Of a DNA stretch of 5,549 nucleotides, positions 1 to 5,536 are shown in pieces (the stretch's first letter is position 1; each line of letters begins with the position of its first letter). The notes below the pieces were generated by a model, which did no database searches, was not told the origin of the DNA, and saw only the letters and a program-made list of their open reading frames with translations. This stretch comes from an uncultured Lachnospiraceae bacterium. GTDB taxonomy: Bacteria; Bacillota; Clostridia; Lachnospirales; Lachnospiraceae. The position numbers and the translations under genes were made by a program. The stretch covers positions 1-5,549 of the forward strand of contig CACXGR010000268.1 of assembly GCA_902767235.1 (NCBI GenBank), written 5' to 3'.

Positions 1-767
1 AAGCGGTTCAGGGACAAAATACCGATCACATGATCAATGCTGTCCTCGTAGACGGGGATCCTCGAGTAATGGGACGTGTCGATCGTCCGCAAGATCTCCT
101 CCCAGGGATCGTCGATGTCGATGGCGACGATATCCACGCGCGCCGTCATGACCTCGGAGGCAGAGATGTCGGAGAAGTCGATGGCCGCGCTGACAAGCTC
201 TGAGGCGTCCTCGTCCAGAACATCCTCATTCTCGGCGATATCGATCATGGTGTGCAGCTCTTCCAGTGCCGCCTCGCTGTTGTCGTCCTCGATATCCGGC
301 AGCAGGCTTGTGATCAGGTTTACCAGCTTGACGACGACAAATGTGACCGGCCGAAAGAGGATCATCAGCGCCCGGATCGGATAGGCAAAAGCCCGCGCGA
401 AGCGGGTCGCGTTTTTCTTGGCTGTGATCTTGGGGATCGTCTCGCCGAAGATGATGACCGCGATCGTGATGACCGCTGTCGATACCCATGTGTACTGCTC
501 GCTCAAAGCCAGCATGACCGCCACGGATCCCAGGGACGAAGCGGCGATATTCACCAGGTTGTTGCCCACCAGGATGGTCGAGAGCGCGTCATCAAACCGC
601 TCAGCGATCCTGAAAGCAAGGCCCGCTTTGCGGTCCCCGTTCTCACTGTCGTGTTCCAGACGGATCTTATTGCACGCCGAGTAGGACATCTCCGAGGCGG
701 AGAAAAACGCGGAGAGCAGGACGCACACAATGATCCCGATTATATAAACAGTTATACTCTGTCCCAT
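1..767 (-). CDS. CNNM/CorC-family transporter, tandem paralogue 2 (partial, 3' end missing)
   Basis: Membrane protein of the CNNM (DUF21) plus CBS family, known for bacterial CorB/CorC proteins tied to Mg2+ (or Co2+) transport; older annotations say 'hemolysin'. The frame is open from ATG at 767 to the window edge (255 codons), so the end of the CBS pair and any CorC_HlyC domain lie outside. Visible parts: hydrophobic helix ~6-23 followed by FFSASEMS; helix ~61-88 containing GNNLVN (68-73); helix ~94-112 leading into GETIPK (108-113), a conserved family motif; hydrophobic helix ~130-155; an acidic linker helix ~160-195; the start of CBS1 from ~205. The start is well supported: AGGAGGTGA at 783-775 precedes ATG by 7 bases. 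That site overlaps the upstream paralogue's TGA stop (777-775), implying coupled translation. The substrate cannot be assigned from sequence alone. Confidence 0.9.
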   Translation of the reverse strand, partial: MGQSITVYIIGIIVCVLLSAFFSASEMSYSACNKIRLEHDSENGDRKAGLAFRIAERFDDALSTILVGNNLVNIAASSLGSVAVMLALSEQYTWVSTAVITIAVIIFGETIPKITAKKNATRFARAFAYPIRALMILFRPVTFVVVKLVNLITSLLPDIEDDNSEAALEELHTMIDIAENEDVLDEDASELVSAAIDFSDISASEVMTARVDIVAIDIDDPWEEILRTIDTSHYSRIPVYEDSIDHVIGILSLNR

Positions 768-774
768 CTATGCG

Positions 775-2199
775 TCACCTCCTCTCACCGGCGGATGTGC
801 GCATAGTGCGCGCATAATGCTTGCCCTTGGCCTGCTGTACGGCGTATGCCCCGCCTTTTGCAAAGCCCTCGTAGCTGCTCCTGATCTCCTCGGGCGCCTC
901 GTCGTTTTCCGCGGTCTTCCTGTCCTCTTCGAGCTCTTCATCGGTCAGCCTCCGCACTTTGACGCGCATTATGCGGTTGTGACGCATGACGAGGACCGAT
1001 ATTTTGGTGCCCAGATAGCGGAAGCTGTCGCCCGCAACGGGAATGGAGGGAAAAGCCTCGTAGGCCAGCTCGTTCATGAGCTTGTGGCCGATATTTTCTT
1101 CCTGCTCCTGCGTGTACTCGATGCCCAGCTCGTCCAGGATGTCCAGAACGCTCTCCTGGGGATTGACACTGTAGGAGCCGTCTGTCATGGGCACGACGTT
1201 GCGCACCGCCCGGTCGTCCTCGTCCCAGATCTCGCCCACCAGTTCCTCCAGAATGTCCTCATCGGTCACGATGCCCAGCGTTCCGCCGTAGTTGTCGGTG
1301 ACGACTGCCAGGTTCACTTTGTTCTTGGACATGATCGTGAGGAGATCATCGATCTTGGTCGACTGATGCACAAAGAACGGCTCATAGAGAAGCGGCTTGA
1401 TGTCCACCGCCTCCCCTCTGCGGATGTAGTACCGGATATACTTTCTGATGTGCAAGATACCGATGATATTGTCGATACTCCCCTCATAGACAGGGAGTCT
1501 GCTGTGATTCTGCTCCTTGATAAACTGAAGGATCTCCTCCTGGGGCATATTGATATCGATGGCCGCCACATCCATGCGGCTGGTCAGGATGCTCTCCACC
1601 GTCACATCGCCGAACTCCAGCGCCGATGAGATCAGTTCACTCTGTTCCTCGTTGATCGTGCCCTCCTCGGTCATATCCTCGATGATATCGTAGATGTCAT
1701 TCTCTGTGACAGAGGTCTCATCGTCACCCTTGGTCATCCTGGCGGCGCCGTTGCCGATCCATGTCAGCAGGAGGGCGGCCGGTTTGAGGATCATCATCAG
1801 AAAGCGCAGCGTCCCTGCGGTCGCGAGACTGATGGGCTCACTGTATTTGCGGGCAATACTCTTAGGCAGCATTTCTCCGAAGAAAAACACTACCAGCGTT
1901 GTCACCAGTGTGGAAATGGAAACTGCAGAGACGCCCCATCGTTTCGTCACATAGACGGTCACGATGGATGCTGTGGCGATATGCACGATATTGGTACAGA
2001 TCAGAAGCGTTGTGATCGCCCGGTCAAAGTGTTCTGTCACATAAAGAGCAGACGCCGCCCGTTTATCTCCCCTCTCCTCGTCCGTCTTGAGGCGCACTCG
2101 CGAGACGGATGCAAAAGCCGTCTCGGTAATCGCGAAAAACACAGCGGCCAGCAGCAGCAAAACTACGATCAGCCAGGTCCATTGACTGCCATCGTCCAT
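775..2199 (-). CDS. CNNM/CorC-family transporter with CBS pair, tandem paralogue 1
   Basis: Complete 474-aa membrane protein with the usual order of the CNNM/CorC family: membrane region with hydrophobic segments ~8-30, 61-84, 90-110 and 126-148, including GEMLPKS (108-114); acidic juxtamembrane helix ~165-195; CBS pair ~205-325 (SRLPVYEG at 233-240, GIVTDEDILEEL at 309-320); CorC_HlyC-type domain ~340-417. The CBS pair of this family normally binds adenine nucleotides. A charged tail (418-474) extends past the last domain and looks low in structure. The ATG at 2199 has an in-frame TGA at 2211-2209, so no longer start is possible; AAGGAG at 2219-2214 is 14 bases upstream, a rather long spacing. 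It is the first gene of a two-gene unit with the paralogue 7 bases downstream. Role in divalent-cation transport or its regulation is inferred from family. Confidence 0.93.
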   Translation of the reverse strand: MDDGSQWTWLIVVLLLLAAVFFAITETAFASVSRVRLKTDEERGDKRAASALYVTEHFDRAITTLLICTNIVHIATASIVTVYVTKRWGVSAVSISTLVTTLVVFFFGEMLPKSIARKYSEPISLATAGTLRFLMMILKPAALLLTWIGNGAARMTKGDDETSVTENDIYDIIEDMTEEGTINEEQSELISSALEFGDVTVESILTSRMDVAAIDINMPQEEILQFIKEQNHSRLPVYEGSIDNIIGILHIRKYIRYYIRRGEAVDIKPLLYEPFFVHQSTKIDDLLTIMSKNKVNLAVVTDNYGGTLGIVTDEDILEELVGEIWDEDDRAVRNVVPMTDGSYSVNPQESVLDILDELGIEYTQEQEENIGHKLMNELAYEAFPSIPVAGDSFRYLGTKISVLVMRHNRIMRVKVRRLTDEELEEDRKTAENDEAPEEIRSSYEGFAKGGAYAVQQAKGKHYARTMRTSAGERR

Positions 2200-2246
2200 A
2201 AGACTCGATCACACTCCTTCTAAAAAGAATTGTTCATAGCATACGT

Positions 2247-2252
2247 ATTATA
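2247..2252 (-). promoter_or_regulatory. Probable -10 box of the CNNM/CorC gene pair
   Basis: A perfect TATAAT on the minus strand lies 47 bases before the ATG at 2199. No good TTGACA partner is found at 16-18 bases, so the -35 is weak or an activator may help. Small repeats overlap the site: TGTTCAT at 2231-2237 and 2253-2259, and arms TATGTT/AACATA at 2251-2256 and 2266-2271. Confidence 0.5.
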
Positions 2253-2297
2253 TGTTCATGAGCGTAACATAAAACCCCTTCTTTCGCAAGAATGAGC

Positions 2298-2303
2298 TAT
2301 AAT
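2298..2303 (+). promoter_or_regulatory. Probable -10 box of the thioesterase gene
   Basis: A perfect TATAAT on the plus strand lies 50 bases before the thioesterase ATG at 2354. The -35 region is poor (CCCCTT at 17-bp spacing). Its position means that the more upstream in-frame TTG at 2303 falls within the -10 itself and cannot be a normal start. Confidence 0.5.
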
Positions 2304-2340
2304 TGTGTCAGAGCCTGCAAATCATCAGTTGCCTTGAACG

Positions 2341-2347
2341 TAAGGAG
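2341..2347 (+). promoter_or_regulatory. Shine-Dalgarno fixing the thioesterase start
   Basis: TAAGGAG is followed by six bases and then ATG at 2354. This decides the start in favour of 2354 rather than the in-frame TTG at 2303 or the ATG at 2363 (15 bases from the site). Confidence 0.85.
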
Positions 2348-2353
2348 AAAGCG

Positions 2354-2887
2354 ATGTATATAATGGAAGAAGGACTCGGTCATGTAGGATCCGATTACGG
2401 TGCCGGCGACCCGCGCCCCAAAAGAACGATTGCATTTTCCCAGGTAGAAAATGTTTATGTCATCCGTTATGAGAATATCAACCCGCAGGGAAGGTTGTTT
2501 GGCGGACAGCTCGTGTCCTGGATCGACGAAGTCGCAGGTGCCTGCGCAGGGCGCCATACCGGGCTGCCGGTCACTACAGCCTCCATTGACAACCTGACCT
2601 TCAAGCGCGGCGCCTTTCTGGCGGACCGCCTTGTCCTGCTCGCCCGCATGACTTATGTCGGACGCACATCCTGTGAAGTGCGCGTGGATTCCTATATCGA
2701 AGATAAAGAAGGGTACCGGCATACGATCAACCGCGCTTACCTCACCTATGTGGCGATCGACGATAACGGCACCCCGATTCCGATCCCCTACGGACTTGAG
2801 ATCAACACCGTGGCTGAGAAGGCGCGCTGGGATGGTGCTATCCTCCGCCGCGACTACAGAAAGAACCGGCAGCATATGGGATTCTGA
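2354..2887 (+). CDS. Hotdog-fold acyl-CoA thioesterase (YciA/YkhA type)
   Basis: A 177-aa cytoplasmic enzyme predicted to hydrolyse acyl-CoA to free acid and CoA. The family signature is clear: NPQGRLFGGQLVSWIDE at 43-59, holding the NP...GG turn and the probable catalytic Asp58 at the head of the central hotdog helix; TTASIDNLTF at 74-83, the strand facing the active site; GRTSCEVRV at 103-111; and AYLTYVAIDDNGTPIPIP near 128-145. Hotdog enzymes of this type work as oligomers, because the active site is formed between subunits. One hotdog domain fills most of the protein, with ~30 extra residues at each end. It is transcribed alone, away from the CNNM/CorC pair, and ends in a hairpin terminator. 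The natural acyl chain cannot be read from the sequence, and nothing links the gene to its neighbours' pathways. Confidence 0.9.
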   Translation: MYIMEEGLGHVGSDYGAGDPRPKRTIAFSQVENVYVIRYENINPQGRLFGGQLVSWIDEVAGACAGRHTGLPVTTASIDNLTFKRGAFLADRLVLLARMTYVGRTSCEVRVDSYIEDKEGYRHTINRAYLTYVAIDDNGTPIPIPYGLEINTVAEKARWDGAILRRDYRKNRQHMGF

Positions 2888-2912
2888 GAAACTGTTAACT
2901 TGGGTGAACATG

Positions 2913-2940
2913 AAAAATCCGGCCAAACGGCCGGATTTTT
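2913..2940. terminator. Bidirectional intrinsic terminator between convergent units
   Basis: A perfect 12-bp inverted repeat, AAAAATCCGGCC and GGCCGGATTTTT, has a 4-base loop (AAAC at 2925-2928). On the plus strand the T run continues as TTTTTCTTATTTT, ending the thioesterase transcript 25 bases after its stop. On the minus strand the same stem gives GGCCGGATTTTT, about 20 bases after the tenA remnant stop, so it can also end the thi operon. Confidence 0.85.
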
Positions 2941-2962
2941 CTTATTTTCCATGAATTTCTTC

Positions 2963-3058
2963 TCACTCCTTGAGCGCCGCCTTGAACGCATACCCTTCAT
3001 TCCAGGCCATATCCCAGAACTGGTACTCGTAGTTGCTGCAGATCTCGACGATCCTCAC
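2963..3058 (-). pseudogene. tenA: C-terminal remnant of TenA (thiaminase II/aminopyrimidine aminohydrolase)
   Basis: Directly after the HAD stop, a 31-codon frame encodes SNYEYQFWDMAWNEGYAF and ends in TGA at 2965-2963. This matches the last helix of TenA; from memory, Bacillus subtilis TenA has SSYYEYQFWGMAYRKEGW there, and the Glu of YEYQFW is an active-site residue. TenA normally hydrolyses aminomethyl-pyrimidine breakdown products of thiamine to HMP and is ~220-235 aa, so roughly 190 N-terminal codons are missing here. The frame can begin at GTG 3058, overlapping the HAD TGA, but no proper Shine-Dalgarno is present. Upstream, the frame is only the shadow of the HAD gene. The likely origin is an internal deletion of a tenA that was last in the operon. 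A functional micropeptide is possible but unsupported. Confidence 0.75.
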
Positions 3059-3714
3059 AGCCCTGCCCTGATCCTGAACTCCTCCCAGTTCTCCATTGTG
3101 TGCAGGTAGATCCCGCACTCCGCGCGCATGGCCTCGTTGTCCGCATCGCTAGCCGCGTCGTACACGCCCACCGTCACAAATCCCGCGCTGCCCGCCGCCC
3201 GCACGGCGTGGATCACATCCTCAAAGACAAACACGTCCTTGGGCGCAAGCCCCATCCGCTCCGCTGCCATGAGAAAGATCCTGGGGTCGCTCTTGCCCGC
3301 CCCCGCCTCCTCGCAGGTGATCAGTCCGTCAAAATAGTGAAAGATCCCCACTCTTTTCAGCGCCGCCGCCACGTGCTCCCGGCTGCTGGAGGTTGCCACG
3401 TACATGGGAAATCCCATCTGCCAGAGCTTCTCAAGGAATTCGGGGACGCCGGCTTTGGCGGGGGCCTTCTCTCTGTAAAAAGCTCCGACCACGCCCACGA
3501 CGCCTTCCTTGATCTCCTCCTCGGACAGGCTCAGATGATAGGCCGACTTCAGATACGCCGCGCCTTCGTCCAGACTCATCCTGAACATCACATCATTGAG
3601 GTCCGGCTCCGCCTGCACGCCGATGCCCGCAAGCCAGACCGACGAGGAATTTTCCCAGATCGGCATGGAGTCGAGCAGGGTCCCGTCTACGTCAAATATA
3701 GCGCCTTTACGCAT
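3055..3714 (-). CDS. HAD-superfamily hydrolase (subfamily IA, phosphatase/phosphoglucomutase-like) in the thi operon
   Basis: A 219-aa cytoplasmic phosphatase-type protein with all four HAD motifs: I, DVDGTLLDS with nucleophile Asp8 and acid/base Asp10; II, ATSSS with Thr108/Ser109; III, Lys141 in GAGKSDPRIF; IV, FEDVIHA with Glu165-Asp166. Residues ~16-90 form the helical C1 cap that sets substrate choice. The gene starts 9 bases after the thiE stop, with GAGAGGG (3723-3719... region) as a moderate Shine-Dalgarno, and is followed at once by a tenA remnant. It is therefore part of the riboswitch-controlled thiamine unit. Inference: it may dephosphorylate thiamine monophosphate or another thiamine intermediate, as the HAD part of the plant TenA-HAD fusion TH2 does. 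Members of this family are promiscuous, and a sugar-phosphate or housekeeping role cannot be excluded. Confidence 0.88.
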   Translation of the reverse strand: MRKGAIFDVDGTLLDSMPIWENSSSVWLAGIGVQAEPDLNDVMFRMSLDEGAAYLKSAYHLSLSEEEIKEGVVGVVGAFYREKAPAKAGVPEFLEKLWQMGFPMYVATSSSREHVAAALKRVGIFHYFDGLITCEEAGAGKSDPRIFLMAAERMGLAPKDVFVFEDVIHAVRAAGSAGFVTVGVYDAASDADNEAMRAECGIYLHTMENWEEFRIRAGL

Positions 3715-3723
3715 ATTACCCTC

Positions 3724-4374
3724 TCATTCTCCACTGCCGTCCACCATCTCCTGCGTGAGCTCCCTGAGTTTCATAGCCGCGGCTTTGATGTCCTTCTGTG
3801 CGAAGATCGCGCTGATCACGGCGATGCCGCAGATCCCGCTGCCCTTCAGCTGCATCACGTTGTTCTGTGAGATGCCGCCGATCGCCACTACGGGGATGCT
3901 CACGGCGCTGCAGATCGCCTTCAGGGTCTCACGGCTGACGTCATCGGCGTCGTCCTTGGATCCCGTGGGGAAAACTGCACCTACGCCCAGATAATCCGCG
4001 CCTCTCTGCTCGGCCAGCAGCGCCTGTTCCACAGTCTGTGCGGAGACCCCCAATATTTTGTCAGGGCCCAGGAGCTTTCGAACGTCACCGGCCTCCATGT
4101 CGCTCTGTCCCACGTGGATGCCGTCTGCCCCCATGGCAAGTGCCACGTCCACGTTGTCGTTGACAATGAAGGGGACGCCGTATCTGCGGCAGAGTGCCTG
4201 CAGTTCCCGCGCCTCCTCAAGAAAGTGCCCGTCGTCCAGGTTTTTCTCCCGCAGCTGTAAAAAGGTCGCGCCGCCCTCCAGCGCTTCCTCCACCTGGCTG
4301 TAGAGCGTTCTGCCGTTCAGCCAGCTTCTGTCTGTGATCGCATAGAGCAGAAGGCTCTCTTTTGTTACTTTCAC
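3724..4374 (-). CDS. thiE: Thiamine-phosphate synthase
   Basis: Joins HMP pyrophosphate and hydroxyethylthiazole phosphate to give thiamine monophosphate and pyrophosphate; TIM-barrel enzyme in the cytoplasm. With a GTG start the protein is 216 aa, the usual family size. Motifs in order: YAITDR (11-16); QLREK (40-44); the NDN...DGIHVGQSD block (72-92) for Mg2+ and pyrophosphate binding; LGVSAQT (108-114); DYLGVGAVFPTGSK (127-140); IPVVAIGGI (160-168); and GIAVISAIF (183-191), the phosphate-binding end of the barrel. The GTG at 4374 is chosen because TAAGGAG (4387-4381) lies six bases before it; the frame stays open to another GTG at 4461, but that adds 29 residues with no family similarity and no good Shine-Dalgarno. 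It follows thiM by 109 bases and precedes the HAD gene by 9. Confidence 0.95.
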   Translation of the reverse strand: MKVTKESLLLYAITDRSWLNGRTLYSQVEEALEGGATFLQLREKNLDDGHFLEEARELQALCRRYGVPFIVNDNVDVALAMGADGIHVGQSDMEAGDVRKLLGPDKILGVSAQTVEQALLAEQRGADYLGVGAVFPTGSKDDADDVSRETLKAICSAVSIPVVAIGGISQNNVMQLKGSGICGIAVISAIFAQKDIKAAAMKLRELTQEMVDGSGE

Positions 4375-4380
4375 TTTTCT

Positions 4381-4387
4381 CTCCTTA
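4381..4387 (-). promoter_or_regulatory. Shine-Dalgarno fixing the thiE GTG start
   Basis: TAAGGAG followed by AGAAAA and GTG at 4374 gives ideal six-base spacing. The site lies three bases beyond the foot of the intercistronic hairpin (last paired base 4390), so folding of that hairpin could affect its access. Confidence 0.8.
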
Positions 4388-4389
4388 GT

Positions 4390-4466
4390 GAATACAGTGT
4401 CCGGCCGGCAGGATCCCTTGCAAGTAAAACCTGAGATGTCATGACCCGGCCGCACGAACACTATTC
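4390..4466 (-). repeat. Imperfect long inverted repeat (RNA hairpin) between thiM and thiE
   Basis: In the transcript, GAATA (4466-4462), GTGTTC (4461-4456) and GGCCGG (4451-4446) can pair with TATTC (4394-4390), GGACAC (4402-4397) and CCGGCC (4408-4403). That is 17 pairs with one G-U, broken by a 4-base bulge (4455-4452) and a 2-base bulge (4396-4395), and closed by a 37-base loop. There is no T tract, so it is not an intrinsic terminator. It occupies most of the 109-base gap between two thiamine genes; a processing, stability or translation-control role is possible. Confidence 0.55.
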
Positions 4467-4483
4467 AATCTACCTGCTGTGTA

Positions 4484-5305
4484 TTAACGCACTTCAAACT
4501 TTGCGCCCTCGTCGAGGCACGCGCCGTCCATGTGATAGATTGCATCAATGATGCGGTTTCTGTATGTGGAATTTCCCTCATACTCGGCGAGATGGGTAAA
4601 GCCGATCTCTCCCGCCAGGCCCATCGCGCATACCGCCGCTGCCGCTGCTTCCAGCGCGCTGCCGGGACTGGCCGCGACAAAAGCGGTCATCATGCCGGAC
4701 AGCTGGCAGCCGGTGCCGGTGATCCTGCCCATCTCAGGCCTTCCGTTTCGGATGACAAAGCAGCGCTCCGCGTCCGCCACCAGGTCAATGGCTCCGGTCA
4801 CGGCCACGACCGCCCCGGTTTTGGAGGCAAACTCCTTGACAAAGCGGATCGCGTCATCCAGATTCTCCTCCGTCACCGCATCCGCGATGTCGGCGTCCAC
4901 GCCCTTCGTGGTTCCGCTTCCCAGGGACAGCGCCTTGATCTCGGAGATATTGCCGCGGATGACCGTGAAGCGGATCTTGTCCATCAGTTCCGCCGCCGTA
5001 TTGGTGCGAAGCGCGCTGGCGCCGGCTCCCACGGGGTCGAGAAGAATGACATGTCCCAGTTCCTGCGCCCTGCGTCCTGCCTTCTTCATTCCCTTGATAC
5101 TTCTCTTATTCAGCGTTCCGATATTGATATTGAGCCCGCCGCAGATCGTGGTGATGTCCTCCACATCCGCAGGTTCGTCCGACATGATGGGGCTTCCCCC
5201 GCAGGCGAGCAGTATGTTGGCGACGTCGTTCACCGTCACATAATTGGTGATATTGTGCACCAGCGGCGTCTTCTTTCTCACTTCATCCAGATACTTTCCC
5301 AGCAT
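4484..5305 (-). CDS. thiM: Hydroxyethylthiazole kinase
   Basis: Phosphorylates 4-methyl-5-(2-hydroxyethyl)thiazole with ATP, salvaging the thiazole half of thiamine; ribokinase-like fold, a trimer in characterised members. The 273-aa length is normal. Family motifs are complete: PLVHNITNYVTVNDVAN (14-30) and GGSPIM (36-41) for thiazole binding; LNINIGTL (58-65); DPVGAGAS (90-97); RGNISEI (117-123); VAVTGAID (167-174); and ITGTGCQLS (195-203), with the active-site Cys200 and the anion-hole glycines near the ATP phosphates. The ATG at 5305 has AGGAGG (5316-5311) five bases upstream. It is the first gene behind the TPP riboswitch, so its expression should drop when TPP is plentiful. Its product is the direct substrate of the next gene's enzyme, ThiE. 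Confidence 0.96.
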   Translation of the reverse strand: MLGKYLDEVRKKTPLVHNITNYVTVNDVANILLACGGSPIMSDEPADVEDITTICGGLNINIGTLNKRSIKGMKKAGRRAQELGHVILLDPVGAGASALRTNTAAELMDKIRFTVIRGNISEIKALSLGSGTTKGVDADIADAVTEENLDDAIRFVKEFASKTGAVVAVTGAIDLVADAERCFVIRNGRPEMGRITGTGCQLSGMMTAFVAASPGSALEAAAAAVCAMGLAGEIGFTHLAEYEGNSTYRNRIIDAIYHMDGACLDEGAKFEVR

Positions 5306-5339
5306 ATCGTCCTCCTGATCGTCCTTTATTCACTGCAGC

Positions 5340-5370
5340 AAAAAGCGGGCATACCGATGTGGCATGCCCG
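5340..5370 (-). terminator. Riboswitch expression-platform terminator before thiM
   Basis: CGGGCATGCC (5370-5361) pairs with GGTATGCCCG (5355-5346) through ten pairs, one of them G-U, with loop ACATC; C then TTTTT (5344-5340) follow. It lies about 20 bases past the aptamer and 34 bases before the thiM ATG, which is the classic layout for TPP-induced transcription termination. Candidate antiterminator pairing is GGCAT of its 5' arm (5368-5364) with ATGCC of the aptamer (5406-5402). Confidence 0.88.
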
Positions 5371-5390
5371 TCTCCAATACTAATATACGC

Positions 5391-5479
5391 ATCCCTGCCT
5401 TGGCATTATCCACATCAGGTTATCGGGTCGGTAAAGTATGATCACCCTCTCAGCCTGCTCCTGCAAGCTCCCCACAGAT
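5391..5479 (-). ncRNA. TPP riboswitch aptamer (THI box) upstream of thiM
   Basis: The minus strand carries the two conserved THI-box blocks in order: GGCTGAGA (5455-5448), the pyrimidine-binding loop, and ACCTGATGTGGATAATGCCA (5420-5401), the pyrophosphate-binding side, ending in CAGGGAT. Helices that can be drawn: P1 ATCT 5479-5476 with GGAT 5394-5391; P2 from GGGG 5473-5470 with CCC 5427-5425; P3 CTTGC 5467-5463 with GCAGG 5458-5454; an optional P3a, GGTGA 5446-5442 with TTACC 5434-5430; P4 CCTG 5419-5416 with CAGG 5397-5394; P5 TGG 5412-5410 with CCA 5403-5401. It senses thiamine pyrophosphate and controls the terminator downstream and hence thiM, thiE and the HAD gene. Confidence 0.96.
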
Positions 5480-5482
5480 TTT

Positions 5483-5511
5483 ATTATGTTCCTTTGTCAA
5501 AGGATTGTCAA
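5483..5511 (-). promoter_or_regulatory. Promoter of the thiM-thiE-HAD operon
   Basis: A perfect -35 TTGACA (5511-5506) is spaced by exactly 17 bases from -10 CATAAT (5488-5483), five of six matching the consensus. Transcription should begin near 5477-5479, at the first bases of the aptamer P1 helix. A second TTGACA (5500-5495) lies in the spacer but has no -10 at proper distance. Confidence 0.8.
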
Positions 5512-5536
5512 CATTCTGGGCCATTCTTGTTGACAA
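5494..5536. repeat. Cluster of three TTGWCAA motifs over the thi promoter
   Basis: TTGTCAA at 5494-5500 and 5505-5511 and TTGACAA at 5530-5536 have centres 11 and 25 bases apart. The outer two extend to a perfect 9-bp inverted repeat, TTGTCAACA (5505-5513) and TGTTGACAA (5528-5536), with a 14-base spacer that itself holds part of a CATTCT direct repeat (5512-5517, 5522-5527). One arm contains the thi -35. The other could be a plus-strand -35 for a divergent gene beyond the window. Confidence 0.5.

Noticed and set aside
1..2199. Hemolysin/toxin function for the two CBS-domain proteins.
   Set aside because: The HlyC-like name is historical; the domain order is that of CNNM/CorC cation-transport proteins, with nothing toxin-like.
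2303..2353. A longer thioesterase starting at TTG 2303.
   Set aside because: The TTG overlaps the TATAAT box and has no ribosome binding site; ATG 2354 has a near-ideal one.
2297..2926. A 209-codon minus-strand frame opposite the thioesterase.
   Set aside because: No family resemblance, and it starts inside the terminator region; the plus-strand hotdog protein explains the coding signal.
3055..3058. HAD and TenA as a frameshifted single fusion protein.
   Set aside because: The HAD ends naturally after its last segment, and the adjoining frame holds only the final helix of TenA, so a frameshift would not yield a working TenA domain.
4375..4461. A longer thiE starting at GTG 4461, adding 29 residues.
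   Set aside because: The extra residues do not resemble ThiE, lie within the hairpin region, and lack a Shine-Dalgarno; GTG 4374 has TAAGGAG at six bases and gives normal family length.
4375..4483. A second riboswitch in front of thiE.
   Set aside because: Neither CTGAGA nor GATAATGCC blocks are present, and the hairpin has no T tract.
4532..5383. Long plus-strand open frames opposite thiM (to 283 codons), and similar ones opposite the HAD, thiE and CNNM/CorC genes.
   Set aside because: They are antisense shadows of well-identified genes, rich in Arg/His/Ser/Ala, without recognisable domains or good ribosome binding sites; the one to 5383 even runs into the riboswitch leader.
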